DNA of 64,000 bases from Andrena cerasifolii (Eukaryota > Arthropoda > Insecta > Hymenoptera > Andrenidae). The notes under the pieces were generated by a model. That model did no database searches and was not told the origin of the DNA. It saw only the letters and a list, made by a program, of their open reading frames with translations. The DNA lies in contig NC_135120.1 of NCBI RefSeq assembly GCF_050908995.1, positions 8,879,433-8,943,432 of the forward strand, in the 5' to 3' direction. The translations under genes were made by a program, and so were the position numbers. Within the stretch, counting starts at the first letter, position 1. Each line of letters opens with the position of its first letter. Positions 35,901-44,337 of the stretch are shown here, one piece after another.

Positions 35901-38900
35901 TTCACTCAGCAATTCTAAGTTCAGAAAGCGCCGGGCCATATCGTTCGCAACTCGGGCATATTTGCCAATCTGTCGCAGAAGCTTAGGCCAACAGCACAGT
36001 AATAGAGCCATAATAGCAGCACGTATAATTCGAGCGGATGACATCTATCGCGGCAATAAGCGCGCAGAATATGTCCTGAGTAAATAGATTAAGACAGAGG
36101 TACTGTTTGCGGGCTAATGCAAGGGAACAATAATCATTGACGAGATCGTGATTGTCGTTCCAAATATTGGGGAACGCAACGTCCCAACATAATACGCGGC
36201 TGTGTCCGTAGAGACAAAAAGAAAGAAATAGGAATAAAACGCTCGTGTGTTGTAATAAAACACAAGCATTTCAGCAACGCGCAGTTTAACCGATATTGCT
36301 GGACAGGGCGAGGAAACAAATTGGATTTTATCGACTGGATGCAATTTAGTGTTGTATGAATATGCCGGGCGCCGGTGAGTCACGACGAAAGAACGTAATT
36401 ACTGACATAGAGGGTAGCCTACGAGTTGCTCGGTTCAGAAAGGAATTGGAACCGAAAGGCGGGGGCGTGGAAGCTTGGAGTGGACGCGAAGGGAAATAAT
36501 TACTCGTCGTACGGACAGGGGAATGAATAACGTAGCGTCCTTAGTCACTCGAAACCCGCCTTATTTGCATTATTCGCGGGCCAAGCGGTGTATTGTTGCA
36601 CGATCCAGCGTGCTCCAAGAAGTTCCTGTCATTAAGGACGCGGTTAATGGAGGCGGCTAAGACAAAACGTGACGCCGCGCGAAAGAAAACGTCGTTGGTG
36701 TTTGTCCGCTGGGCTCCGAACAGCTCGGCCGAGGATCCGCGGCTTTCTCTTGCTCGTGGGCCGCGCACAATGCTGCATAGTATTCGTACATTAATCGTTA
36801 AGGCGTGCGTGTACTTTACCCGAAGCGTTACTCTTCATTTGCATCGTCCTCTCTCGGCGGTGCTTGCGCAACAGCCACCACGTCCGCGATTTTTACCTGT
36901 TGGATGTTAAACGGCGTTGCGGCAGATGGAGCGCGAATGAGTCACCCAGTGACGTATTTGTACGCTCAACAGGCGCAGACAATGTGACTTTTTACGGAGA
37001 TACGAGCGTCCCAGTTGCCATTGAACTAACATTTTGGGATGTCCTGGGAATATTAAGTATTTTTTTTATGCATCGTGAAAAGGAGGAACGTATTCATGGT
37101 TGATAACGGTTTGGTTAATGGCTAAGTGTTAGAATATAATGTTTATTTATTCAAGAAAATAAAAGTTACACAGTCGAACGTCAGTATAATAATAATAAGA
37201 AGAACTGTATAAAACTTAAACTAAAAGTAATAGAAAGAATACTGTCTTTAGCGCGATACAAGTTATCCGTTCAGAGGGTTTTCTCGGACTGAGAAGCGCA
37301 GGGGTCGAGAAGACCGTTTTCCCCTCTTTTGGGTCTCCTGTAGCGAAAGAAAGGAAACTCATAAATTACCGGGTCCTTAAAGTCCCTGACACTCTAACTC
37401 TAGGAACAGTCTATCGTTGTACACATTCCAACACTAAGGATAAAGATTGTGACGTGCAAAACTGCGCAATCATGGGTCCAGATAATGTTTGTTTCACTGA
37501 GAATCAGGTGATTCTTGGGAATTTTTTCTAAGAACCTGTTAAGCGGAGCTTTTCCAAACTTTCAGGGTATTTTAGTTTATATTCAAACAATAAAAATTGA
37601 TTTTTTCGTTACAAAGCGTTCGATAGAAATGGAGATACATATATATGTATCATGTGAACACGTTTGCAGGGACTTGGGCACCGGAGTTGTCAATTTGCGA
37701 TTATGTTGGAGGCCGCAATTCTTCCCTGAATAAAGAAACCAAGGGCTTTCTTATTTCTCGTATAATTACATTGTCGATGGAGTTAAAACTTTTATAAATA
37801 AATTACATTGAACAACTCATTTTCCATAAATAGTAGCAAATATCTTGGGGCAGAATCGTAACTTTTTCTTTGAAGTCACACTAATTTGCCAACTTTTAAT
37901 TTTTTCTTCGTTTGTTAGGTACATCGACAATGTAATTATACGAGAAATAAGAAAATCCTTGAGCTTTTTATCTCGGGGAAGAATTGGGGCCTCCAACATA
38001 ATCGCAAATTTACAACTCCGGCGCGCGATTCCCTACGAACGTGTTCATATATCTCCATTTCTACCGAACACTTTGTAACGAAAAAATTAACTTTTATTGT
38101 TTGAATGTGAGGTAAAGTACCCTGAATATTTGGAAAAGATCCAATCAACAGTTTCTTAGAAAAAATTCCCAAGAATCACCTTATTCCTAGCGTCTTAAAT
38201 ACCTGTAAGGGCTGAGAACATTTTCGGGATTTTTTGGGGGAAAAACTTGGAGACTTTTTTAAATAAACGATTGTGTATTCGAAAGTATATCTTTTACAGT
38301 TCTTGCAGTATTTTTTGCAATGCAATATATAAATAAATAAAGGAATTACGTGACCTCACAGGTAGGCACGTCCTTTTAATTCCAATGGCATACAAATTCC
38401 CAACCATTCCTCCCGTGTCTTTTTTCCAAGCACAGAAGGCGTTCCTATCCTTGATTAAAATTTTTCTTCCTAGAGTAGGCCCCATCTCCGCTATCTCTTA
38501 TCTAAAGTGATTAATTATTGCGCAACAGCGTACCCCTCGAACGATATCGCGAGTAATTAATGAGGGGTTCCTTCGCGTTTCCTGGATTAGCCTGGCAGAG
38601 GAAGTGCGAGGCTGGGCGAATCAATTAGTCGCTGAATCGTATATTTATTCTATTTTCGAAACGATTCATAGGTGCATTCTTCTCTATCCGAGACTGTTAA
38701 CCTTCCGTGAATTTGTTCGCAGAAGAATGGACGGAAACGTTCCCTTATCAGCTGATGATAGGAACAGGAGTAGCGTTGATGGCTCTATTATTGCTGGCCG
38801 CCGTGAGTTTCCAGTGTTCGTCTACCTGGCGATGGTTAATGAACGTGAGAAGGTACATGAAGGAAGAGGACACTGAGAGCGACTTGTCCCAGCAGAACAC

Positions 38901-41900
38901 CATTCGTATCAGTCACTCCCTTCCGGATCTTCAATCGGAGCCCATCACTCACGAATATGTTCAGGAGCAAAAGGAAAACAAGAAGGTATCAACTTTCATT
39001 TACACGCTTATACAGACCTCGTTGATTGTTTGATAAGAAGTATCTTGCTGCGGAAATGACAGTTTAAAAGTCCGGTGCGTGCAACACGCGTTTTCTCCTT
39101 CGTAACCCCCGATGAGACAGAGTTCATGCATGGGGGTAGGAGTTTCGAAGAGACGTAAAATGAAAATTTCATGCAGCGAGAGATAGCAGAAGAAACTTCG
39201 TTGTTAAGGAGCTAACGAAGATTCCCAGCAGCCGACTCACCCGGATGGAGCTTTTTAAATATTGAAACAGGACGGACGTATCAAGGCATGACTTTTTTAC
39301 AGGTACTGCGCCAGACAACTTTGCCCATCGTGCCGATGAGGCATCAGAGCTTTCAACGACAGCTCTCCCACCGACTCGACCTACCGAACATCAAGTTCAG
39401 CATCTGTAGCCTGGAGAATCGCAGCGACTCCAGCCTCGGTTTAATCAAGGTACGGTCGATGAAAAATTCAACAGGATAAGTAGTCTTGTTGCTTTCGTTC
39501 TTAGACTGGCGTCATATTCAGCGGTTTAATTACTCCAGTTCAAATAAGAAAGTTGTGACTGGGTAATGTGGACGGAGGAATATCGTAGACGTTGATGAGA
39601 ATATTTGCGACTGGTCCTCGTTCACCCATTCCTTTACCCGCGATACTTTCAGTCCAGCTAACTTCCCGCGTTAGGCAATTAAGCGAGCAGAATGCTTCTT
39701 CCCGCCCCTAAAAAGAGTTCCCCGCGGACGCGCGGCTCCGGCCGCAGTTCTTACAGCGAAGCAAACAAGAAAATTCAGTTTTCCAAAGTTTTAACCGCGC
39801 ACGTGCACGTCCGCAGCCGGAACTTTACAAGAAGGAGCTGGTGAGACAGGAGAGCGCGGAGAGTTCCAGCACCACGGAGATGGAGTACGCTGGGAAGCTA
39901 CATTTCGCTCTACGCTACGACAAAGAGATCGAGGGATTGGTGGTTAAAGTGAGTTCCATGATTTGGTAAATTAATATTTGGTAATTAATATTAGCTGGGT
40001 GCGAATGATGATCGTGAAGTACCCGACACTAAACTTTAACTGCGCATGTTTGAAGGGTACTTCTGCGATCAAAAAGGGGGTTTCTTCTTCCTGGGAAAAT
40101 AAATCGAAAACGTGAAACGAGGACTTTCTATATAATCCAATATTTTAGAAAAAAAATCGATTTTTATTTAATTATTTCTCTTGCACGGGTAGGGGTACGT
40201 TAATGTTGAAGCTGCGATAATAGCGAGGAAAGAGAAATATTTCTTTATCAACGCTTTTATCGTTGGGCATCTATATAGTCATCTCGCTCTTATCGTCGCT
40301 CTGATCGTTTATCGCAGCTCCAACGTAAACGTACCCTAAGACTCGTTTAGTGACGAAAATAGGAGTAAACGATACTTAGTAGAGGCAAGCGTTACAACTA
40401 CAAATAAAACAGAACAGAAACATGAACCAACTGAAATAATTATCTATAAATATCAAGACCCATCGTTATGTACCACCGCTGTGTAGAAGCTGGTTTTGAA
40501 GATAGAAGGAGATCCATAGAAGAAGTCAATCTCATTGAAATACAAGTTAGCCAGATTGCAAATTCTGTTAATGGGTCTTACCAGTGTGACGGCTGACAAA
40601 AGCTGTTATAAATTGCTGAAAATATTTCCTCGATTGTCGCACGCAGACTTTTGTCAATGAAAAAGATGAATGAACTAAGAATGCTAATGTACTTTCATCT
40701 TTTAATCCGTCGAATTCTCGCATTCTCAACATCCCTCTAATTTGTTAAATCTTTTTCTTTCTTCTCTTCTCTTCGTATTTCGTATTATCTTGTTATGTTT
40801 GTGTATACGTTGCTGTATTCCTTTGTTGTTTATAAGTAAGGTCAGGCATAGTAACAGCATACTAGCTGCGCCTCGCCTTTTACTGGAGTAATAAAGACGT
40901 TTAATAATAATAATAATAGTAATAACAATCCCCTGAGTAGAATATGTGTTTAATATGGCGCGTATAGAGTCACGCACTATGCCAAGCATCTCAATTCCCG
41001 CGAGACAACCAAGTCTATCGGCCAAAGCTGCATCAGAGCTTTTTCCTTAAGCTGCGCACGTAACGCGCGAAATCAACGTGCAGCACACACACGCACGCAT
41101 ACACGTAGAGTGGAAGCGAAGAATTCTTTCCTCGCAAGCGATGACCGACATTCCCGTTCCACTTTCGACGTTTGCCCAGAATTATATCCGTCTCGATTTA
41201 TGATATACTCGATCGCATGCAGCTGCATTGATTAAGCCGCGGCCTGTTTCAAGGCTGCGCCATTTCGTCATGGCGAAAGATTCTCCCGCGGGCGAGAGCA
41301 CACGAAACGAATCCGAGGGGCAGGGCTCGCTCCACCGTGCAACGAAATCGATTCTACCATTCATTATCACGCGAACGACTTTGCCCTGCCTCGACGGCTA
41401 ATATTGCCACGCTATAGAACGAATGATTCGCCCTAATTCCTGGTCACATCCGGTGTGTAAATTCCGCGGCGAGAATTGACCCTCAAATACTGGGGCAGAG
41501 GCGACAAGCGGAGCCGTGGAAGTCACACTGTTCTCCCAGGAACCTCTGTCTGACTAGTCACGGCATCATCTACTTGGCGCTCCCTGTGCTTTCTCCAGAC
41601 ACTACGTATTCGAACTTTTAAGGCCGTCGCGCATTCTAGCGAAACGCGGCGATACGAAGAGACAAGTTTATGAACAATTGATGACCGAAGCGCAGCGACA
41701 ATTAATTAATTATTAACAATTCCTTCGCCGCGCTACGCCAAATTGCGCGACCGCCTTAACACCAGAATTTCACCCCGAACTGTTTTCAATATTTCGTAAT
41801 AGCTAACTATTATCTTTGCCGCGACTACTGTGCGTTCATCACTGAAAATAAAACAGAACTCCCTCGGCGCCCGTTGCTCACGCAGCGGATCGACTGCTTG

Positions 41901-43978
41901 TCGGTGGGAACGTTTTCGTAACGCTTTAAGCGCGTAGGCAAATTCAGTTCACGATTGCACTCGGCCAGGCTAATTACGCGGACATATTTAGCGCAAGTTA
42001 TTGGATAACGATAATGAAGTGTGCATGGCAATGGACACGCGCGTCCCTCCTCCGCGGGCATCGGTTGTATTGCGATCGAGCGCGGCGCGGGCGATGTAAC
42101 GACGCCGATGTATTATTCCTGCGGCGGAATGGAATTGATGGGGATTGAATTTGTCGTAAATAGGGCGGCGCCCACGTTTCGTGACACATAAATATAAATG
42201 CGCACGCTGCATGCGTGCCACGTACATGTCCGGTTCATTCATAACTCTACTTGAGCACGAAGCTGCAGGAACGTGGACGTACGACAGCCCACGGAGACCT
42301 GAATTTCTCTCCCCTGGCCGTGTAATTACCCTGATATGCAGAATTAAGTAACGGCACGTCGAGTACTCGGGAGATTAGAAGCACTCTTCTTCGCGTTTAT
42401 TTCTCCGCTGAGGGAGGAATTAATTGTCGCGTGTCACATACCATTTACCTTCTCTTCGCCGTCGCTTAGAGCAAGAAGCATTCTTTCGCTTCGAATCGTT
42501 CCTGGAACTTCTGCTCTCGTTGCTCCTTTCTTCTTTGCCCGGGCAGGACCATCGTTACAGAGAAAACTGCAGTTCTTCGCCCGGTTTTATCAGAACGAAG
42601 TATATTGCTTTTAACGAAGCCTGCCGTGACGACAGTGAAGCGTTACTTTTACATTAGAATGGCTCAACTTTCGAGCTGTTCTCGCGAAACAGCGATGCTC
42701 CGAGTCTTTGAATTTTCCCTGAAACTTTACTCGTTTGCCATCGCCGTTTCAGCGATGTTTCGCGAATAGTCCTCCGTTTTAATGTCATTCGCTACTTGTT
42801 TGTATTCTACTTAAACGGACCATGGTGTCGATTTTAGGTGTTAGAGGCTCAGGAACTACCAGTGAAAGACGTGACCGGTAGCAGCGACCCCTACATAAAG
42901 ATATACCTTCTGCCAGACAGAAAGAAGAAGCACCAAACGAAAGTACATCGAAGGAATTTGAACCCCGTGTTCAACGAGATATTCATCTTCAGGTTTGTAA
43001 AGTCCACTCGTTCGTTCAGCCCTCCCCGTCAGATATACTAACGGAACGGACCTCTGTGACCTTAGTGTGCCGTACGAAGAACTGCGGGAGCGATACCTCC
43101 AATTTTCGGTATACGACTTCGATCGATGCTCGCGGCCCGATCTGATCGGACAGGTTGTGCTCAAAGGATTGCTCGAATGCACCGACCTCGAGCAAGAAAT
43201 CGAGTACACAATGAACATTCTGTGCGCCATGCAGGTAGCGCGACTTCCTTAGCTACTTAACACCTGGATCCTGGTGCGAAACGAAGGCTGACGACGATTC
43301 GTATGGTGTTTTAGGAGAAGGTGGACTTGGGAGAACTGATGCTGTCGCTTTGCTATCTTCCAACAGCTGGTCGACTGACCGTGACCATAATCAAAGCTAG
43401 GAACCTGAGAGTCATGGATATAACAGGATTGTCTGGTAGGACTTACCGCTGCTATTGCTATCGAGACACTATTTACGATTAAGAAACGTTCCAACGAAAA
43501 CTCTGATTTCCAGATCCCTATGTGAAAGTGTACCTACTCTGCCAAGGCAAGAGGATCAAGAAGAAGAAGACCACGGTTAAGAAGAACACGCTGTTCCCCG
43601 TCTACAACGAGGTTCTGGTGTTCGACGTGCCCGCGTCCAACATCGAGGATGTCAGTCTAATAATAAAAGTAATCGATTACGACAGGTGAGCGACAGAACG
43701 AGAGGAATCGCCGGAATGGTCCCGAAATCGCCCGTAGACATTCACCAACAATTTCATCCGATCCTCGTTTCAGGATTGGACCGAACGAATTAATGGGTTG
43801 CACGGCGATTGGCTCCAGTTTCATCGGCATCGGTCGTGACCATTGGCTAGAGATGCTGGACAATCCAAGGAAACCCGTGGCGCAGTGGTATCCCTTAATG
43901 GAAACGGTAGCTGGTCACATTCCGTGCGTGAATTCGGAGCCACTTCCCGTGAGTCTGAGCTGCTTGAATAGCAGGTGA
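8621..43978 (+). CDS. Synaptotagmin family protein (Syt-alpha/beta-like), nine coding exons, 567 aa
   Basis: A vesicle or plasma-membrane anchored protein with two C2 domains, expected to act in Ca2+-dependent exocytosis. Coding exons: 8621-8960, 38723-38985, 39303-39449, 39817-39948, 42838-42992, 43066-43234, 43315-43435, 43514-43685, 43774-43978. All junctions are GT-AG and phases close to 568 codons including TGA. The ATG at 8621 is the first after an in-frame TAG at 8534. Residue layout: Arg-rich N-terminus, transmembrane segment about 123-144, linker, C2A about 275-395, C2B about 405-540. The GT donor after 8960 leaves one base that the acceptor before 38723 completes, giving a 29.8 kb first intron that contains the AK7 gene on the other strand. 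Family membership is near certain; Syt-alpha versus Syt-beta or Syt9/10 class is from memory. Joining exon 1 to exon 2 rests on phase and lack of a rival exon. Confidence 0.85.
10604..10621. repeat. (GC)n tract
   Basis: Uninterrupted alternating GC of about 18 nt, a potential Z-DNA former, within synaptotagmin intron 1. Confidence 0.9.
11753..12775. mobile_element. Non-autonomous DNA transposon with TAGGGTAATTGTG ends, about 1.02 kb
   Basis: The left end reads TAGGGTAATTGTGGGACAG followed by TTGCCGCATCT. The right end, read on the other strand, is TAGGGTAATTGTGAGAGAG then ATGCCGCACT. The terminal TA on each side is compatible with a TA target duplication (Tc1/mariner-like), leaving GGGTAATTGTG as the inverted end. 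The interior is AT-rich, has no coding potential, and repeats the GCCGCA(C/T) plus GAAGAGACGC words several times (about 11953-11985, 12370-12420, 12580 and 12730-12760). It sits beyond the AK7 3' end inside synaptotagmin intron 1. Confidence 0.75.
12928..12933 (-). terminator. Candidate polyadenylation signal of AK7
   Basis: TTTATT on + is AATAAA on -, about 270 nt beyond the AK7 stop (13204-13206). It is the first such hexamer downstream of the stop that I noticed. Confidence 0.4.
13204..21392 (-). CDS. AK7: AK7 exons 10-12: coiled coil, Dpy-30 motif and long C-terminal tail
   Basis: Exon 10 (21392-21262) begins LTDEDARKLAEAE and forms a charged helix with Ala/Glu/Lys/Arg heptad character. 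Exon 11 (20339-20181) has a Glu run, then LRHYLVKYIFPTLTQGL, the first helix of a Dpy-30 motif. Exon 12 (13542-13204) starts with AEYLFKENPE, completing the motif's second helix. The Dpy-30 helices mediate docking to axonemal or A-kinase-anchoring partners in related proteins. The motif is interrupted by a 6.6 kb intron between DFL and AEYLF. The tail after it (about 100 residues) is acidic, ends in Asp/Glu/Ser-rich sequence, and is absent from vertebrate AK7 as I know it. Confidence 0.9.
13204..33376 (-). CDS. AK7: Adenylate kinase 7 (AK7), complete, 12 coding exons, 884 aa
   Basis: Transfers phosphate between ATP and AMP/ADP; in animals AK7 is associated with motile cilia and axonemes. Exons from the start: 33376-33215, 30799-30590, 29937-29790, 28430-28016, 27103-27013, 26352-26002, 24675-24479, 23258-22959, 22298-22147, 21392-21262, 20339-20181, 13542-13204. 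Every junction is GT-AG, every phase closes, total 2655 nt. The ATG at 33376 is the first after an in-frame TAG just upstream. Order of parts: N-terminal Rossmann-like region (residues about 37-340), adenylate kinase domain (about 415-680), coiled coil (about 685-735), Dpy-30 motif (about 740-782), then a C-terminal tail of about 100 residues. The whole gene lies in synaptotagmin intron 1 on the opposite strand. Vertebrate AK7 is about 720 residues, so acidic inserts and the tail make this one longer. Identification is secure; individual intron borders are inferred from phase and homology. Confidence 0.93.
14999..15795. mobile_element. Fold-back DNA element with CAGGGTGTCCGCGGGAAG ends and TA flanks
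   Basis: Two arms of roughly 300 nt are inverted copies of each other: TACAGGGTGTCCGCGGGAAG at the left and its complement CTTCCCGCGGACACCCTGTA at the right. The shared interior motifs run through GCTGGATATCTC, TCGTCTGCGCTAATAAATT and a (T)n block to CACTTGATTTCCACTGG. Arms differ by scattered substitutions. No transposase frame is present. The flanking TA on both sides fits a TA target duplication. It lies in AK7 intron 11 (20180-13543 on -). Confidence 0.8.
22147..26352 (-). CDS. AK7: AK7 exons 6-9: adenylate kinase catalytic domain
   Basis: Exon 6 (26352-26002) carries the P-loop GPPASGKT (residues 424-431) that grips ATP phosphates. Exon 7 (24675-24479) is an acidic insert with LDEIEQDMQ. 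Exon 8 (23258-22959) carries QNQGYVMDGYPKT (535-545), the AMP-site signature usually written DGFP, with Phe replaced by Tyr, then a second Glu/Asp run and ERIIQRPEREIQGTHY in the lid region. Exon 9 (22298-22147) gives FFDEIEIHPL and LGLPRNYG, the end of the domain. The Asp/Glu-rich inserts in the kinase domain are known from AK7. Confidence 0.93.
24692..25707. mobile_element. piggyBac-like fold-back element
   Basis: The left end is TTAACCCTTCGTGGTCA and the right end is TGTCACCACGAAGG followed by TTTA, so the ends are inverted and the left flank is the TTAA that piggyBac elements target (the right flank is one base off). Inside, about 300 nt arms (roughly 24890-25200 and 25325-25620) are inverted copies, including TCGATGGTAGTAGATTTA near the centre and GGCCGAAAAATAGGTAATTC further out. 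No transposase frame survives. It fills most of AK7 intron 6, and its left end is 16 nt from the exon 7 acceptor. Confidence 0.65.
27013..33376 (-). CDS. AK7: AK7 exons 1-5: N-terminal Rossmann-like region
   Basis: Exon 1 (33376-33215) encodes the start and WRVFINHIDSYHGKAL, matching the RVFIN..DSY start of AK7 proteins. Exon 2 (30799-30590) holds a run of glutamates. Exon 3 (29937-29790) has DCGFVIYDITGD. Exon 4 (28430-28016) has FVLISTLMTWAHTKPL and an FTEEDYRKRKPHPN segment typical of AK7. Exon 5 (27103-27013) has SPRYLVAAEQE. This region resembles nucleotide-sugar-epimerase-like folds in the family; whether it binds a dinucleotide is unknown. Phases: exons 1-2 end in phase 0, exon 3 in 1, exon 4 in 2, exon 5 in 0. 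Confidence 0.92.
27626..27940. mobile_element. 315-bp near-perfect palindrome, hAT-like MITE
   Basis: Begins TAGGGATTGCAAACCGGTAA and ends with the reverse complement. The two halves match almost throughout (CGATATCTACTACGTTATCA, TTCCGTCGATATC, TACCGGTAA repeats), with extra copies of TTACCGGTAATTCGCCATAT making the left half longer. The flanks GTATCAGG and GTACCAGG are an 8-bp duplication with one mismatch, the size produced by hAT transposases. It is in AK7 intron 4. Confidence 0.8.
31845..32497. mobile_element. Fold-back element built on CGAGC/GCTCG words
   Basis: Arms of about 170 nt (left, 31845-32015) and 245 nt (right, 32255-32497) are inverted copies, recognisable by TAAAACCGAGTAGCTCGAAT, GGAGCAGATCGAAATTTTCG and GAGCAGACCGA on one strand and their complements on the other. 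The right arm holds additional GCTCGGTTT units. The right terminus on its own strand reads TAAGGCTGCTCGAG; the left is a degraded TAGAGCTGTTAGAG. The central 200 nt is AT-rich. No target duplication could be recognised. It is in AK7 intron 1. Confidence 0.7.
35005..35082 (-). CDS. Candidate isolated terminal exon, 25 codons and stop (uncertain)
   Basis: Read on -, an acceptor TTTCAG is followed by an open 25-codon stretch (DFTVDGPRNLELHRVNSISG then EYRKK) ending in TGA at 35007-35005. Composition looks coding-like (GC-ending codons, mixed charged and polar residues), unlike the surrounding AT-rich DNA. I do not recognise the peptide and found no partner exon of matching phase upstream on -, so it could be a last exon of another nested gene, an unused alternative exon, or chance. 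Confidence 0.25.
   Translation of the reverse strand, partial: DFTVDGPRNLELHRVNSISGEYRKK
37505..38182. mobile_element. Fold-back element with AGGTGATTCTTGGGAATTTT ends
   Basis: The left arm (37505-37780) and right arm (37910-38182) are inverted copies: AGGTGATTCTTGGGAATTTT, GGAGATATATGAACACGTT-type and TGCGATTATGTTGGAGGCC words appear on one strand then on the other. Arms are diverged by substitutions and small gaps. The ends abut no obvious target duplication. It lies in synaptotagmin intron 1, between the AK7 start and synaptotagmin exon 2. Confidence 0.75.
38723..39948 (+). CDS. Synaptotagmin exons 2-4: membrane anchor, linker and start of C2A
   Basis: Exon 2 (38723-38985) encodes the single hydrophobic segment (residues about 123-144, rich in Leu/Ala/Val) followed by CSSTWRWL, whose cysteine could be palmitoylated (inference), and an acidic/Ser-rich linker. 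Exon 3 (39303-39449) continues the linker with basic and Ser-rich sequence. Exon 4 (39817-39948) enters the first C2 beta strand (YAGKLHFALRYD). All three exons begin and end in phase 0 apart from the start of exon 2, so exon 3 could be skipped without a frameshift. Confidence 0.85.
40190..40338. mobile_element. Short MITE, about 150 bp
   Basis: The left end TAGGGGTACGTTAATGTTGA and right end AACGTAAACGTACCCTA are inverted, extended by GCTGCGATAA at one side and TTATCGCAGC at the other. The whole copy can fold as a hairpin with a loop around the ATCGTTGGGC segment. TA at each border fits a TA target site. It is in the synaptotagmin intron between exons 4 and 5. Confidence 0.7.
40830..40925 (+). 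mobile_element. Possible 3' end of a degraded LINE with (TAA)n tail
   Basis: Sequence ending GGAGTAATAAAGACGTTTAA followed by TAA repeats looks like the 3' terminus of an insect non-LTR retrotransposon, where a polyadenylation-like AATAAA precedes a simple tail. No reverse transcriptase frame is found upstream, so if real it is a strongly 5'-truncated copy. Confidence 0.3.
42838..43234 (+). CDS. Synaptotagmin exons 5-6: C2A Ca2+-binding loops
   Basis: Exon 5 (42838-42992) and exon 6 (43066-43234) hold the core of C2A. The five acidic positions that coordinate Ca2+ in C2 domains are all aspartate here: D305 and D311 in loop 1 (KDVTGSSDPY) and D363, D365 and D371 in loop 3 (YDFDRCSRPD). A polybasic stretch RKKKHQTK sits on the beta-4 strand side. 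C2A therefore looks competent for Ca2+-dependent phospholipid binding (inference from residues). Confidence 0.92.
43315..43978 (+). CDS. Synaptotagmin exons 7-9: C2B domain and C-terminus
   Basis: Exons 43315-43435, 43514-43685 and 43774-43978. C2B begins with GELMLSLCYLPTAGRLTV. It has D437 and D443 in loop 1, a polybasic KRIKKKKTT strand (the usual PIP2/AP-2/SNARE contact), D497 and D499 in loop 3, and glutamate (E505) at the fifth ligand position, where synaptotagmin 1 has aspartate. The HWLEML motif matches the conserved WHXL-type site near the C2B end. The stop TGA at 43976-43978 overlaps a strong donor-like AG/GTGAGT, so a transcript splicing there would bypass the stop. Confidence 0.9.
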
Positions 43979-44331
43979 GTCGTGACTTATTCTATCGATT
44001 ACTCTGCTGCGGGTCTACCAAATGTCCGATCGCACGGAAAATCGGGCAATCATTGGTACCAGCTGAGAAATCTGATACACCGTTGAGAACGCGAATGACG
44101 GGTGGTTCGGTGAACGGAACACGACTTTTCGTTGCAGATGAAGACACCGCGGCTGAAATAAGTATCGCGGAAGGTTCGCAATTTTTGTCAGACGTCGACT
44201 TGGACGTTGTTTCCTTCTGTCGTCATTTAATGCACACCGCTTGACTGACTTAAGTACAATTTCTATCTCAAGAGGCTCGGAAGAAACAAAGAAACCAAAA
44301 AAAAAAAACAACAAAAAAATAAGAAAAAACT

Positions 44332-44337
44332 AATAAA
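44332..44337 (+). terminator. Candidate polyadenylation signal of the synaptotagmin gene
   Basis: First AATAAA after the stop at 43978, about 355 nt downstream, in an A-rich tract. Neuronal genes often use much longer 3' UTRs, so this may be only the proximal site. Confidence 0.4.

Larger units (their letters stand above)
33377..38722. other. Synaptotagmin intron 1, right part (5' flank of AK7)
   Basis: Apart from the fold-back element at 37505-38182 and one weak candidate exon at 35005-35082 (-), no gene feature is supported. The AK7 promoter should be in the first few hundred bases, but no specific motif can be named. Confidence 0.5.

Noticed and set aside
42856..43230. 124-residue frame on - at 42856-43230
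   Set aside because: Antisense shadow of the synaptotagmin C2A exons.
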